Assembly (NCBI GenBank): GCA_903934875.1
Contig: CAIZPP010000152.1
Coordinates: 1 to 51,355, forward strand
Direction: 5' to 3'
Length of the DNA: 51,355 nt
From: an uncultured Methylococcaceae bacterium
GTDB taxonomy: Bacteria; Pseudomonadota; Gammaproteobacteria; Methylococcales; Methylococcaceae
The notes under the pieces are model-generated. The model was not told the origin of the DNA and did not search any database. It saw only the letters and a program-made list of their open reading frames with translations. Both the position numbers and the translations under genes were made by a program. Within the stretch, counting starts at the first letter, position 1; each line of letters starts with the position of its first letter. Positions 35,112-46,466 of the stretch are shown piece after piece.

Positions 35112-35348
35112 TTACTGGATAGCGGGTATGCTAGCGCAGGTTATCCGGTTAACTTCTAATGCGCTAATGGACTTCCCTCAACGCGGTAAGGTGCAACAGG
35201 CGTGTTCCATCGTTGTGGCAACGTCTTTTGTTGACCGTCAAAACTCCTATGCAAAATGATATAACTCAACAAGTAACCCTTCGATATTAAAAACGCTGTA
35301 ACTGAATATCCATTATTTGGTTATGTTTTTAAAGATGAAAACGCTGTA
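35088..35348 (+). mobile_element. Nested family A repeats, copy A7
   Basis: The outer element runs from TACAGCGTTCTCAACATC at 35088 to GATGAAAAACGCTGTA ending at 35348. Between GGTTAACTT (about 35145) and CTGAATATCC (35301) it is interrupted by a partial composite element: the ORF-like core (NALMDFPQRGKVQQACSIVV in plus frame from about 35157) joined to an inner family A right end (CGATATTAAAAACGCTGTA ending at 35299). The region holds no gene of its own. Confidence 0.75.
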
Positions 35349-35353
35349 TGTAA

Positions 35354-36073
35354 ATGAAAATGATTTCCGCATCTCTATCTAAACCGGGCGGGCTAGGAGT
35401 CAACCATGATGCCATCGGCAGTTTGCCGACAGAGACAGGGCTGGTTTGTTGGGTGGTAGCCGACGGTCTTAGTGAAATCGCTGCGCAGCAGGCAGTCCAA
35501 GCAATTTTGGGCAACTTTGCGGCGAATCCGGCAATTTCCCAGCTTGCGCTGTTGGGTGCCTTGGAATGGGCGCATAAGAATGTTCGTGATCTGCAATCTC
35601 TGCGCATATCCAATGTTTCGTTAACCTCCGCAGTCGCCATGTTTTGCTCTGGAGGGTTGTCTGCGCTTTGGGGGCATCTAGGCAATGTAAGAGTTTATGT
35701 ATTCCGTGACGGTGAAATCATTTCCCAAACTAAGGATCACAGTATGGCGCAATCACTTGTCGATGCGGGTAAGCTCAGCAAGGCGGAATTTCGCACACAC
35801 AAAACGCGCCACAGTTTGTTCCGGTCACTCGGCAGTATGGTATGGACCAGTCCGACCATTTCCGAAAACCGCTTTAAATTACTGCCGGGCGATTTATTCC
35901 TAATTTGCACTGATGGTTTCTGGGAGCATGTGACCGAGTTGGAAATGCAGGCCGACTGGTGTAAGAGTCTTAATTTGAAGGATTGGTTGCAGCGGATGGA
36001 GTTGCGCATTCTGCTCGCAGCCCCCCCAGACCATGATAGCTACAGTGCAATAGCCTTGCTGGCGGAGCCTTGA
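35354..36073 (+). CDS. PP2C-type serine/threonine phosphatase, divergent
   Basis: A 239-residue phosphatase-like protein of the PPM family. The motif 1 aspartate is in NHDAIG (Asp19), the metal-binding VVADGLSE (Asp37, Gly38) replaces the usual DGMGG, and GNVRVYVFRDG, the CTDGFWEH segment and the final DHDSYSAIALL (Asp near 229) follow. The loss of GG after DG makes it more divergent than its neighbour, though the metal-binding aspartates remain. The start lies six bases after the end of repeat A7 and has no Shine-Dalgarno sequence; ATG at 35360 is an alternative. Its stop overlaps the start of a second PP2C gene, so the two form an operon. Confidence 0.8.
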   Translation: MKMISASLSKPGGLGVNHDAIGSLPTETGLVCWVVADGLSEIAAQQAVQAILGNFAANPAISQLALLGALEWAHKNVRDLQSLRISNVSLTSAVAMFCSGGLSALWGHLGNVRVYVFRDGEIISQTKDHSMAQSLVDAGKLSKAEFRTHKTRHSLFRSLGSMVWTSPTISENRFKLLPGDLFLICTDGFWEHVTELEMQADWCKSLNLKDWLQRMELRILLAAPPDHDSYSAIALLAEP

Positions 36074-37137
36074 CGGTGGCCTTGGGTATCCTGTCGGGCA
36101 GTGCCCAGACAATTGGGAAACGCGATGAACAACAGGATGCTAGCGCTTTTACGGATGGAAACGATAGTGAGTTTGTTGAGCATGGTGGCGTATTGTCTGT
36201 TGTCGCCGACGGCATAGGCGGGCATGCCCATGGTGGGCAGGCCAGTCGCAAGGCAGTCGAAGCATTTGTTCGGGATTACGCCTCCAAGCCCCGCATGAGT
36301 AATATACCGGATGCGCTGTACCATGCGTTAAAACAGGCCAATCGCGCAGTATTGGAGTTTGCAGAAAGCCAAGGGGAGGCAGAAAATTGCGGCACAACCT
36401 TGGTCGCCGCTGTCATACACCCTGATACGAGTACCCTGCATTGGACCAGTGTTGGGGATAGCCGTTTGTATTTTTTTCGGGAAGAGCAGTTTGTCCAATT
36501 CACATTGGATGCCAACTACGGCTGCCAACTCATCAGGAGAGTCGCACGCGGTACTCTGGCACGGGTGGAATTAAACTCGGAAGAAAATCCTCATAAGTTG
36601 ACCAGTTTTTTAGGCATCAAGAAACTCGTCAAGATTGACCGCAGCATCCGGCCTTTTCCATTGCACGAAGGCGACAGGGTGTTGCTTTGCACCGATGGGT
36701 TTTACCAAGCTCTTGGTAAGGAGGAATTAATTGAATGTTATTTCCAGGAGCCACAGGCGGCATGTGATAGGGCCGTTCAGAGAATACTGAGAAAAGACTT
36801 GGAAAATCAGGATAACGCCACTGCGGCAATCCTTGCTTTCGGATTACTTGAATCGCAAAAGAAAGTTTTGCCTAGTATTGATGAGACTAACCAAGGGGAT
36901 GAAGAGGATAAGCAAAGCGAGCCTTTAATAACACATACAACAGTAAGTACCACTAGGTGGCTACTATTGGGTGTCATGGCGGTTGGCTTGTTGCTATTGC
37001 TTGGGGGGGTCTGGCTCGGTGTGAAACAGGATGAGGCCTCTGAGGATAAAAAAACGAATGAAGTGAAGTTGCCGGCATTGAGCAAGCCAGCCGCACCACA
37101 TAATCCAAGCCCTAACAACGTTTTCAAAAGGAAATAG
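36070..37137 (+). CDS. PP2C-type serine/threonine phosphatase with C-terminal membrane anchor
   Basis: A 355-residue PPM-family phosphatase. The motifs are complete: RDEQQDA (Asp23), VVADGIGGHAHGG (Asp47-Gly48), CGTTLVAAVI, SVGDSRLYFF, LLCTDGFYQ and DNATAAIL. The catalytic domain ends near 265. An acidic linker (about 270–285) leads to one membrane helix (about 297–318) and a short C-terminal tail, so the enzyme faces the cytoplasm as a tail-anchored protein. The start is TTG overlapping the previous stop (TTGA), or GTG at 36076. No partner kinase is in the window. Copy A8 begins four bases after the stop. Confidence 0.88.
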   Translation: MTVALGILSGSAQTIGKRDEQQDASAFTDGNDSEFVEHGGVLSVVADGIGGHAHGGQASRKAVEAFVRDYASKPRMSNIPDALYHALKQANRAVLEFAESQGEAENCGTTLVAAVIHPDTSTLHWTSVGDSRLYFFREEQFVQFTLDANYGCQLIRRVARGTLARVELNSEENPHKLTSFLGIKKLVKIDRSIRPFPLHEGDRVLLCTDGFYQALGKEELIECYFQEPQAACDRAVQRILRKDLENQDNATAAILAFGLLESQKKVLPSIDETNQGDEEDKQSEPLITHTTVSTTRWLLLGVMAVGLLLLLGGVWLGVKQDEASEDKKTNEVKLPALSKPAAPHNPSPNNVFKRK

Positions 37138-37140
37138 CCA

Positions 37141-37259
37141 TACAGCGTTCTCAACATCAAAGAGTTACTTGATATCTGGAATGAAATGGCAAGTTATTCG
37201 GTTAAATTGAAACTTATCTGAATATCCTTTAATAGGTATATTTTAAAGATGAAAATGCT

Positions 37260-37262
<3 letters not shown>
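37141..37262 (+). mobile_element. Family A MITE-like repeat, copy A8
   Basis: The left end is TACAGCGTTCTCAACATC and the right end GATGAAAATGCTTCA, decayed at the last bases. The interior matches A4 (AAAGAGTTACTTGATAT-TGGAATGAAA, TGAATATCCTTTAATAGG). It fills the gap between the convergent PP2C operon and ligA. The ligA stop codon (TGA on the minus strand) is the terminal triplet of the element. Confidence 0.78.
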
Positions 37263-40590
<3,328 letters not shown>

Positions 40591-40619
40591 CGGATGTTTC
40601 CTTTGGCAAATAATTTCTG

Positions 40620-41654
40620 TTAAAACGCTGCTTTGTTGACCGCTTTAACGCGGGCGATTTGGCGGGAGATGATGCCCTTGGTGACCAGTTCATCCAAGTG
40701 TTGATCAAGGGTTTGCATGCCTTCCTTGCGCCCGGTTTGAATGGCCGAATACATTTGCGCGACTTTTGCCTCACGGATCAAGTTGCGGATGGCCGGCGTC
40801 CCTACCATGATTTCCCAGGCGGCCGTCCGCCCGCCACTGGTTTTCTTCAATAGGGCTTGGGAAATTACCGCTTGCAGCGATTCGGACAGCATGGAGCGGA
40901 TCATGTCTTTTTCTGCGGCGGGGAATACGTCAATGATGCGGTCGATGGTCTTGGCAGCCGAACTGGTGTGCAAGGTTCCGAATACCAGGTGGCCGGTCTC
41001 CGCCGCAGTCAGTGCGAGGCGAATGGTTTCCAAATCGCGCATTTCGCCCACTAGGATAATGTCCGGGTCTTCGCGTAGCGCCGAACGCAGAGCCTCATTG
41101 AATCCCAAGGTGTCGCGGTGGACCTCGCGCTGGTTGATCAGCGATTTTTTGCTTTGGTGGACGAACTCAATGGGGTCTTCGACGGTCAGGATATGGGAGT
41201 AATCATTATTATTGATAAAGTCGATCATCGCCGCCAAAGTGGTGGATTTGCCCGAGCCGGTAGGTCCGGTGACCAGAATCAGGCCGCGCGGTTTTTTCGT
41301 GATTTCTTGGAAAAATAGCGGGCATCCCAATTCATCCAAAGTCAGCACCTTGGACGGAATGGTCCGCATCACGGATGCGGCACCACGGTCCTGGACGAAG
41401 ACATTGACCCGGAAGCGGGCCACGCCAGGCAGTTCAAACGAAAAGTCAGTTTCAAAAAACTCCTCGTAGTCGCGGCGCTGTTTGTCATTCATGATGTCAT
41501 AGATCAGGGCGTGAACCTCTTTATGCTCCAACGGGGGCACGTTGATTCGGCGGATGTCGCCATCGACCCGTATCATGGGCGGCAACCCGGCAGAAAGATG
41601 AAGGTCTGACGCCTTGTTCTTGACTGAGAATTTGAGCAGTTCGGTTATGTCCAT
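40620..41654 (-). CDS. pilT: Type IV pilus retraction ATPase PilT
   Basis: Hexameric ATPase that depolymerises type IV pili and powers twitching motility. The 344 residues begin MDITELLKFSVKNKASDLHLSAG, the standard PilT start. Walker A is GPTGSGKSTT, the Asp box TVEDPIEFVH, Walker B IILVGEMRDLETI and the His box GHLVFGTLHTSSAAKTIDRI. The AIRNLIRE motif, essential for retraction in the family, is present near residue 287. It is divergent from yggS, the usual gammaproteobacterial arrangement. Confidence 0.97.
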   Translation of the reverse strand: MDITELLKFSVKNKASDLHLSAGLPPMIRVDGDIRRINVPPLEHKEVHALIYDIMNDKQRRDYEEFFETDFSFELPGVARFRVNVFVQDRGAASVMRTIPSKVLTLDELGCPLFFQEITKKPRGLILVTGPTGSGKSTTLAAMIDFINNNDYSHILTVEDPIEFVHQSKKSLINQREVHRDTLGFNEALRSALREDPDIILVGEMRDLETIRLALTAAETGHLVFGTLHTSSAAKTIDRIIDVFPAAEKDMIRSMLSESLQAVISQALLKKTSGGRTAAWEIMVGTPAIRNLIREAKVAQMYSAIQTGRKEGMQTLDQHLDELVTKGIISRQIARVKAVNKAAF

Positions 41655-41716
41655 GAGTTCACTTCTCTATAGGATTGATCTAACTTACAGTAGTATAAAC
41701 AAAGGCGGGTGTATTG

Positions 41717-42394
41717 ATGAATGTTATCACACAAAATTTGGCCCAAGTGCGGCAAAGGTTGCGCGAGGCAGAGCGGCTTGCCGGCAGGCCAGAGGGTTCG
41801 GTGGGGCTAGTCGCGGTCGGCAAGACATGGCCAGCGACGGTTTTGGCGGAGGCCTACCGGCTTGGGCTGCGTGATTTCGGCGAGAACTACTTGCAGGAGG
41901 CGCTCGCCAAACAGGACGAATTAAAGGAATTGGCCATTGTCTGGCATTTTATCGGCCCTATACAGTCCAATAAAACACGTCTTTTGGCTGAACGATTCCA
42001 CTGGGTTCATGGCGTTGACCGCCTGAAGATCGCCCAGCGTTTGAGCGAGCAACGCCCTGTGGATTTGCCTCCGCTTAACGTATGCATACAAGTCAATGTC
42101 AGCAATGAACCCAGCAAGGCCGGTGTCGGGCTTGTTAGCTTGGGGGAGCTGGCCGAATCCATCGCCGGTCTGCCTAGGATTAAACTTCGCGGTTTGATGG
42201 CCATCCCCGCGCCTTCTGATAATTATGACCAGCAGCGAGACACTTTCCGTACACTGCGCGAGGCACTTGAAGGCTTGGGTCTTGCTGGCTTGGACACTTT
42301 ATCCATGGGCATGTCGGACGATCTTGAAGCCGCTGTGCTGGAAGGGGCCACGCTAGTGCGCGTCGGCACGGCTATTTTTGGGGAGCGGCTGTGA
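41717..42394 (+). CDS. yggS: Pyridoxal phosphate homeostasis protein YggS
   Basis: PLP-binding protein without known enzyme activity that controls vitamin B6 and amino-acid pools (YggS/PLPBP, PROSC family). The 225-residue product folds as a single TIM barrel with PLP on Lys36 in LVAVGKTWPA, followed by DFGENYLQEALAKQ, WHFIGPIQSNKTR and the phosphate-binding C-terminal SMGMSDDLEAAVLEGATLVR. The ATG at 41717 follows AGGCGGG; a TTG three bases earlier is less likely. It is divergent from pilT and convergent with phoU (eight-base gap). Confidence 0.95.
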   Translation: MNVITQNLAQVRQRLREAERLAGRPEGSVGLVAVGKTWPATVLAEAYRLGLRDFGENYLQEALAKQDELKELAIVWHFIGPIQSNKTRLLAERFHWVHGVDRLKIAQRLSEQRPVDLPPLNVCIQVNVSNEPSKAGVGLVSLGELAESIAGLPRIKLRGLMAIPAPSDNYDQQRDTFRTLREALEGLGLAGLDTLSMGMSDDLEAAVLEGATLVRVGTAIFGERL

Positions 42395-42402
42395 AATAGT
42401 GG

Positions 42403-43095
42403 CTAACCACTAGCCATTGGCCACTTGGCTTCCTTCCCCATCGCATAATAAAGCGTATGTTCTGAGATATTGCAAGACCGGTCACCGATACGCTCCAGTT
42501 TTCTCGCCGCCCACATGAGGTTCAACGCGATGGGTATGCTGCGCGGGTCGTTTGACATGTCATTGATTTGCTCCTGCATGATGTTGCCATATTGCAGGTC
42601 TAGCAAGCGGTCACGCTGTTTGATTTCCAAGGCGGCATCGACATCAATGCGGGCGAAGGCATCCAGTGTGTCGTGCAGAAGCTTGATCACGCTTTCGCCG
42701 AATTTGGAAAACGGGAGAAGCTTAGGCTTTTGCGGGGGGGTTGCCGCCATGCCCAAGGTGATGCGGGCGATACGCTTGGCATCATTTCCAATACGTTCCA
42801 AGTCATTAATCACTTTGATCACCGCCATGACCAGCCTTAAATCGCAGGCGGTAGGTTGGCGGCGTGCCAAGATTTGCAAGCATTGGTCGTTCACTAAGGC
42901 TTCGAGTTCGTTAAGTTTGCTGTCATCGCCAATGACGCGCTCGGCCAAACTGACATCGTTGGCTTCCAGTGCTTTGATCGCTAGGACGGTCTGGTTTTCA
43001 GCTAAGCCACCTAAGCGCAGTGTGTTGCAGCGGATATTGACCAGCTCTTGGTCAAATTTCCGTGAAATATGCTGATTAGCTGAAGTATTCGCCAT
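42403..43095 (-). CDS. phoU: Phosphate-specific transport regulator PhoU
   Basis: Negative regulator of the Pho response that links the PstSCAB transporter to PhoR. The 230 residues form two similar three-helix PhoU domains. Metal-cluster motifs of the family, E-x-x-x-D type, appear as INDLERIGNDAKRIA (about 100–114) and ARKLERIGDRSCNISEH (about 201–217). The ATG at 43095 gives the usual N-terminus; the longer frame from 43137 adds 14 unlike residues. The pst genes are not in the window. Confidence 0.93.
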   Translation of the reverse strand: MANTSANQHISRKFDQELVNIRCNTLRLGGLAENQTVLAIKALEANDVSLAERVIGDDSKLNELEALVNDQCLQILARRQPTACDLRLVMAVIKVINDLERIGNDAKRIARITLGMAATPPQKPKLLPFSKFGESVIKLLHDTLDAFARIDVDAALEIKQRDRLLDLQYGNIMQEQINDMSNDPRSIPIALNLMWAARKLERIGDRSCNISEHTLYYAMGKEAKWPMASG

Positions 43096-43240
43096 AAGAC
43101 CATGCCTGTTCTGGTTATGCAGTATAATTTCCATCATGGGGTTGAAGAGATGATTGTTTCAACCGTGTCCTATTCTCAACTGAAAAAGTTACCGTTTGAT
43201 GAAAGCGGCAGCTTACCAACCAACATGAGGAGTCTACCCT

Positions 43241-45718
43241 ATGTCTGCACAGCACGATCTCTGTAATGAGGTCGAACCCACGGATGTCGAAGGTCTCAAG
43301 CAAGCATTAGTCAACCGTTTGATTTATTCCATTGGCAAGGACCCCTTACAAACGACTAACCGAGACTGGTTTCTAGCCCTCGCCCAGGTTGTGCGCGATC
43401 ATATGACGCTGCGTTGGATGGAGACTATGCGCGGCTATTATCTGGGGAATGTGAAACGCGTTTATTACCTGTCCATGGAGTTTCTGATTGGCAGGACTTT
43501 GCGCAATAGCTTGCTTAACATGGGGTTCTATGAGCAATTTAACCAAGCTATCGAAGAGATGGGAATGGAGCTGGATAGCCTGCGCTATATGGAGGAAGAA
43601 GCCGGACTGGGAAATGGGGGCTTGGGGCGGCTGGCTGCGTGTTTTCTTGATTCCCTGGCAACCATGCACTTGCCGGGTTTTGGCTACGGCATCCGTTACG
43701 AATACGGCATGTTTTCCCAAGCTATAGAGAACGGCTACCAGATTGAACGCCCCGATACATGGCTTCGTTACGGTAATCCTTGGGAGTTTGCCCGCACCGA
43801 AGTGCTTTACCGGGTCCAGTTCCGCGGCCATGTGTCGGCCCAATACGATGGACAAGGGCGCTTGCGGCATCAGTGGCTGGATACGGAGGATGTGATGGCG
43901 ATGGCCTTCGATACCCCGATCCCTGGACACGGCGGGCAAACCGTGAACAATTTGCGCTTGTGGTCGGCCAAAGCCACCCGTGATTTCGATTTGAGATATT
44001 TCAACGAGGGCAATTACATCAAGGCCGTTGATGACAAAAACCGCTCCGAGAACCTGTCCAAAGTATTGTATCCAGATGATACGACTGAAATGGGCCGTGA
44101 ATTGAGGCTACGCCAAGAGTATTTCTTCGTCAGTGCCTCATTGCAGGATATTTTGAAGGGTTTTGATCCGGACGGGGGGCATTCGGTCGAGAGTCTGCCG
44201 AATGAGGTGGCCATACAACTCAATGACACCCACCCCAGCATCGCTATCCCTGAATTGATGCGGATTCTGCTCGACCAGCATGGTTTGGAGTGGGAAAAAG
44301 CTTGGGATATCACGCGCAGAACCTTTTCCTATACCAACCATACGCTACAGCCCGAAGCCTTGGAAACCTGGCCGGTAAAACTGATGGAGGTGCTGTTGCC
44401 CAGGGTGTTGCAAATTATTTACGATATTAACCAGCATTTTCTGCGGGATGTCAGTAGTCGTTTTCCGGGTGATGCGGACTTGATTCGCCGTGTCTCTCTG
44501 ATTGACGAGGAGGGAGGGAGAAGAGTGCGGATGGCCTATTTGGCGATTGTCGGCAGCCATAAGGTCAATGGCGTGGCAAAACTGCATTCCGATTTGATGA
44601 AAACCACTATTTTCCGCGATTTCGCCAAGTTGTACCCGGATCGTTTCATCAACATCACCAATGGCGTGACGCCTAGGCGTTGGCTCACCCACAGCAATTC
44701 GGCCCTGTCCAATCTGATTACCCGTGCCATAGGCACGGAATGGATCACCGACCTTTCCCAGCTTAAACATTTGACTCCATTGGCGGATGATTCGAGTTTC
44801 CTGCGCGAATTCATCGCTGTCAAGCAGACCAACAAAGGACTGCTGGCCGGGTTGGTGAAAAAACGCCACGGGATCGAGCTTGACCCCTCTGCGATGTTCG
44901 ATACGCAGATTAAGCGGATTCACGAGTACAAGCGGCAGTTGCTTAACGTCCTCCATATCATTACCCGCTATAACCGCCTGCGCGCCAATCCAAACCTAGA
45001 TTATCCGGCGCGTTGCATCATTTTAGGGGGGAAGGCGGCTCCCGGCTACCGTATTGCCAAGTTGATCATCAAGCTGATTAACGACGTGGCCGACACGATC
45101 AACCACGACCCCGCCGTCTCCTCGAAATTGCAAGTATGGTTCGCGCCCAACTATAACGTCTCGCGTGCAATGGAGCTGATTCCGGCGATTGATTTATCCG
45201 AGCAAATTTCGACGGCCGGCACGGAAGCCTCCGGCACCGGCAACATGAAAATGACCCTTAACGGCGCATTGACCATCGGCACCTTGGACGGTGCGAACAT
45301 TGAGATACGTGAAGAAGTTGGCAAGGAAAATATCTTTATCTTTGGCAAAACGGCTGCGGAAATCCATGAACTTTTTCAGCGCGGCTATAGCCCCTGGGAC
45401 TATTACTATGGCAACGCCGAACTGCGGCAAGCCTTGGACATGATCGGCAACGGGTTTTTCTCCCACGAAGAGCCGCTACGCTTCCGTCCCCTGTTTGACG
45501 AATTGCTGCACAATGGCGATAGATACGCGCTGCTGGCCGACTACGAGTCTTACATCACGGCCCAAGGCAAGGTCGATGAACTTTATCGCAATCCCGAAGC
45601 ATGGGCGCGGAAGGCGGTGTTGAATGTGGCCAGGTCCGGCTATTTTTCCAGTGACCGGACGATTAACGAATATGCGAGCCGTATCTGGAATGTGGTTCCT
45701 GTCCTGCCAAACGGATGA
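43241..45718 (+). CDS. glgP: Glycogen (alpha-glucan) phosphorylase
   Basis: Releases glucose 1-phosphate from glycogen or maltodextrin with PLP as cofactor. The 825-residue length and the motifs fit GT35: the N-terminal YYLSMEFLIGRTLRNSLLN, GNGGLGRLAACFLDS, NDTHPSIAIPELMR, the segment TNGVTPRRWL, KRIHEYKRQLLN and the PLP lysine in EASGTGNMKMTLNGALTIG. It starts with ATG after AGGAG (about 43227). The gene stands alone, divergent from phoU; other glycogen genes are not in the window. A 54-bp tandem repeat array begins 32 bases after the stop. Confidence 0.97.
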   Translation: MSAQHDLCNEVEPTDVEGLKQALVNRLIYSIGKDPLQTTNRDWFLALAQVVRDHMTLRWMETMRGYYLGNVKRVYYLSMEFLIGRTLRNSLLNMGFYEQFNQAIEEMGMELDSLRYMEEEAGLGNGGLGRLAACFLDSLATMHLPGFGYGIRYEYGMFSQAIENGYQIERPDTWLRYGNPWEFARTEVLYRVQFRGHVSAQYDGQGRLRHQWLDTEDVMAMAFDTPIPGHGGQTVNNLRLWSAKATRDFDLRYFNEGNYIKAVDDKNRSENLSKVLYPDDTTEMGRELRLRQEYFFVSASLQDILKGFDPDGGHSVESLPNEVAIQLNDTHPSIAIPELMRILLDQHGLEWEKAWDITRRTFSYTNHTLQPEALETWPVKLMEVLLPRVLQIIYDINQHFLRDVSSRFPGDADLIRRVSLIDEEGGRRVRMAYLAIVGSHKVNGVAKLHSDLMKTTIFRDFAKLYPDRFINITNGVTPRRWLTHSNSALSNLITRAIGTEWITDLSQLKHLTPLADDSSFLREFIAVKQTNKGLLAGLVKKRHGIELDPSAMFDTQIKRIHEYKRQLLNVLHIITRYNRLRANPNLDYPARCIILGGKAAPGYRIAKLIIKLINDVADTINHDPAVSSKLQVWFAPNYNVSRAMELIPAIDLSEQISTAGTEASGTGNMKMTLNGALTIGTLDGANIEIREEVGKENIFIFGKTAAEIHELFQRGYSPWDYYYGNAELRQALDMIGNGFFSHEEPLRFRPLFDELLHNGDRYALLADYESYITAQGKVDELYRNPEAWARKAVLNVARSGYFSSDRTINEYASRIWNVVPVLPNG

Positions 45719-45750
45719 CGCGGAAGCGCTACAGGTTACACCCAAAAAAA

Positions 45751-46005
45751 GCCATCGTAGGGTGCGCATTGCGCACCGATTGCGATGCCGGTCAATTCGA
45801 CGGGGCCATCGTAGGGTGCGCATTGCGCACCGATTGCGATGCCGGTTAATTCGACGGAGCCATCGTAGGGTGCGCATTGCGCACCGATTGCGATGCCGGT
45901 TAATTCGACGGGGCCATCGTAGGGTGCGCATTGCGCACCGATTGCGATGCCGGTCAATTCGACGGAGCCATCGTAGGGTGCGCATTGCGCACCCTACTGA
46001 CACCA
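45751..46005. repeat. 54-bp tandem repeat array (five units)
   Basis: Units begin with GCCATCGTAGGGTGCGCATT at 45751, 45805, 45859, 45913 and 45967, an exact 54-base period. Each holds the hairpin GGTGCGCA-T-TGCGCACC and a spacer GATGCCGGTTAATTCGACGG with few changes. The period is 18 codons, so several frames stay open through the array and give spurious ORFs on both strands. A family B right end (TGCGTAACATCAGTTA, 46006–46021) adjoins the array. Confidence 0.95.
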
Positions 46006-46021
46006 TGCGTAACATCAGTTA
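46006..46021. repeat. Family B right end B3
   Basis: TGCGTAACATCAGTTA is identical in pattern to the ends of B1 and B2. No convincing left end is found before the tandem array; AGGTTACACCC near 45732 is a weak candidate. It ends 12 bases before the ATG of the small lipoprotein gene. Confidence 0.6.
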
Positions 46022-46032
46022 TGAGGAGAGAA

Positions 46033-46254
46033 ATGAAACAAATGCGAATCTTTTTGCTAGGCATCGGTTTGCTGGTTTTAGGCGGTTGCAGCGGCTCCGA
46101 AGAGGACTACAAGGCGGTTTACCAAGTCGTCCCCGATGCCCATATTCTGTATTTGGGCAACCATTACTTCATCGCCAAGGACAATGACGGCGGGTATTTT
46201 CTCGTCCGGGCGGATGGCTTTGGGGAAGCCACATATGTCCAGCGTTTGAATTAA
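46033..46254 (+). CDS. Small lipoprotein, unknown function
   Basis: A 73-residue product starting MKQMRIFLLGIGLLVLGGCS: a lipoprotein signal peptide with lipobox LGGC (Cys19). The mature part is about 55 residues and contains YQVVPDAHILYLGNHYFIAKD and FLVRADGFGEATYVQRLN, possibly a small beta structure. The GAGGAGAG ribosome-binding site sits a few bases before the ATG, which supports real expression. I do not recognise the family. The gene lies between two blocks of the same 54-bp repeat and right after a family B end, as if captured among repeats. Confidence 0.75.
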   Translation: MKQMRIFLLGIGLLVLGGCSGSEEDYKAVYQVVPDAHILYLGNHYFIAKDNDGGYFLVRADGFGEATYVQRLN

Positions 46255-46374
46255 GTTTGCGATGCCGGTCAATTCGACGGAGCCATCGTAGGGTGCGCAT
46301 TGCGCACCGTTTGCGATACCGGTCAATTCGGCGGAGCCATCGTAGGGTGCGCATTGCGCACCCTACAAGGCTGT
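46255..46374. repeat. 54-bp repeat, two further units
   Basis: Two units (GCCATCGTAGGGTGCGCATT at 46282 and 46336, again 54 bases apart) belong to the same repeat as the array at 45751–46005 and lie on the other side of the small lipoprotein gene. Confidence 0.92.
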
Positions 46375-46388
46375 TTACCCATACCCCC

Positions 46389-46416
46389 CCAAAAAAAATC
46401 GCCGGCTTCGCCGGAA
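46389..46416 (-). terminator. Rho-independent terminator of the SUMF1-type gene
   Basis: On the minus strand TCCGGC-GAA-GCCGGCGA is followed by a run of eight T (46398–46391). It is about 50–75 bases after the stop of the SUMF1-type gene. Confidence 0.8.
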
Positions 46417-46466
46417 AAGGGTAAAAGAAAAAAAGATAAAGGAAAAAGAGCAAAGAATAAAGGCAA

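Noticed and set aside
45476-46187. Arg-rich ORFs on both strands across the 54-bp array
   Set aside because: They arise because the repeat period is 18 codons; they overlap the end of glgP and have no start signals.
45751-46374. Possible CRISPR array
   Set aside because: The spacers between hairpins are themselves repeated and nearly identical, the period is a single 54-bp unit, and no cas genes are present.
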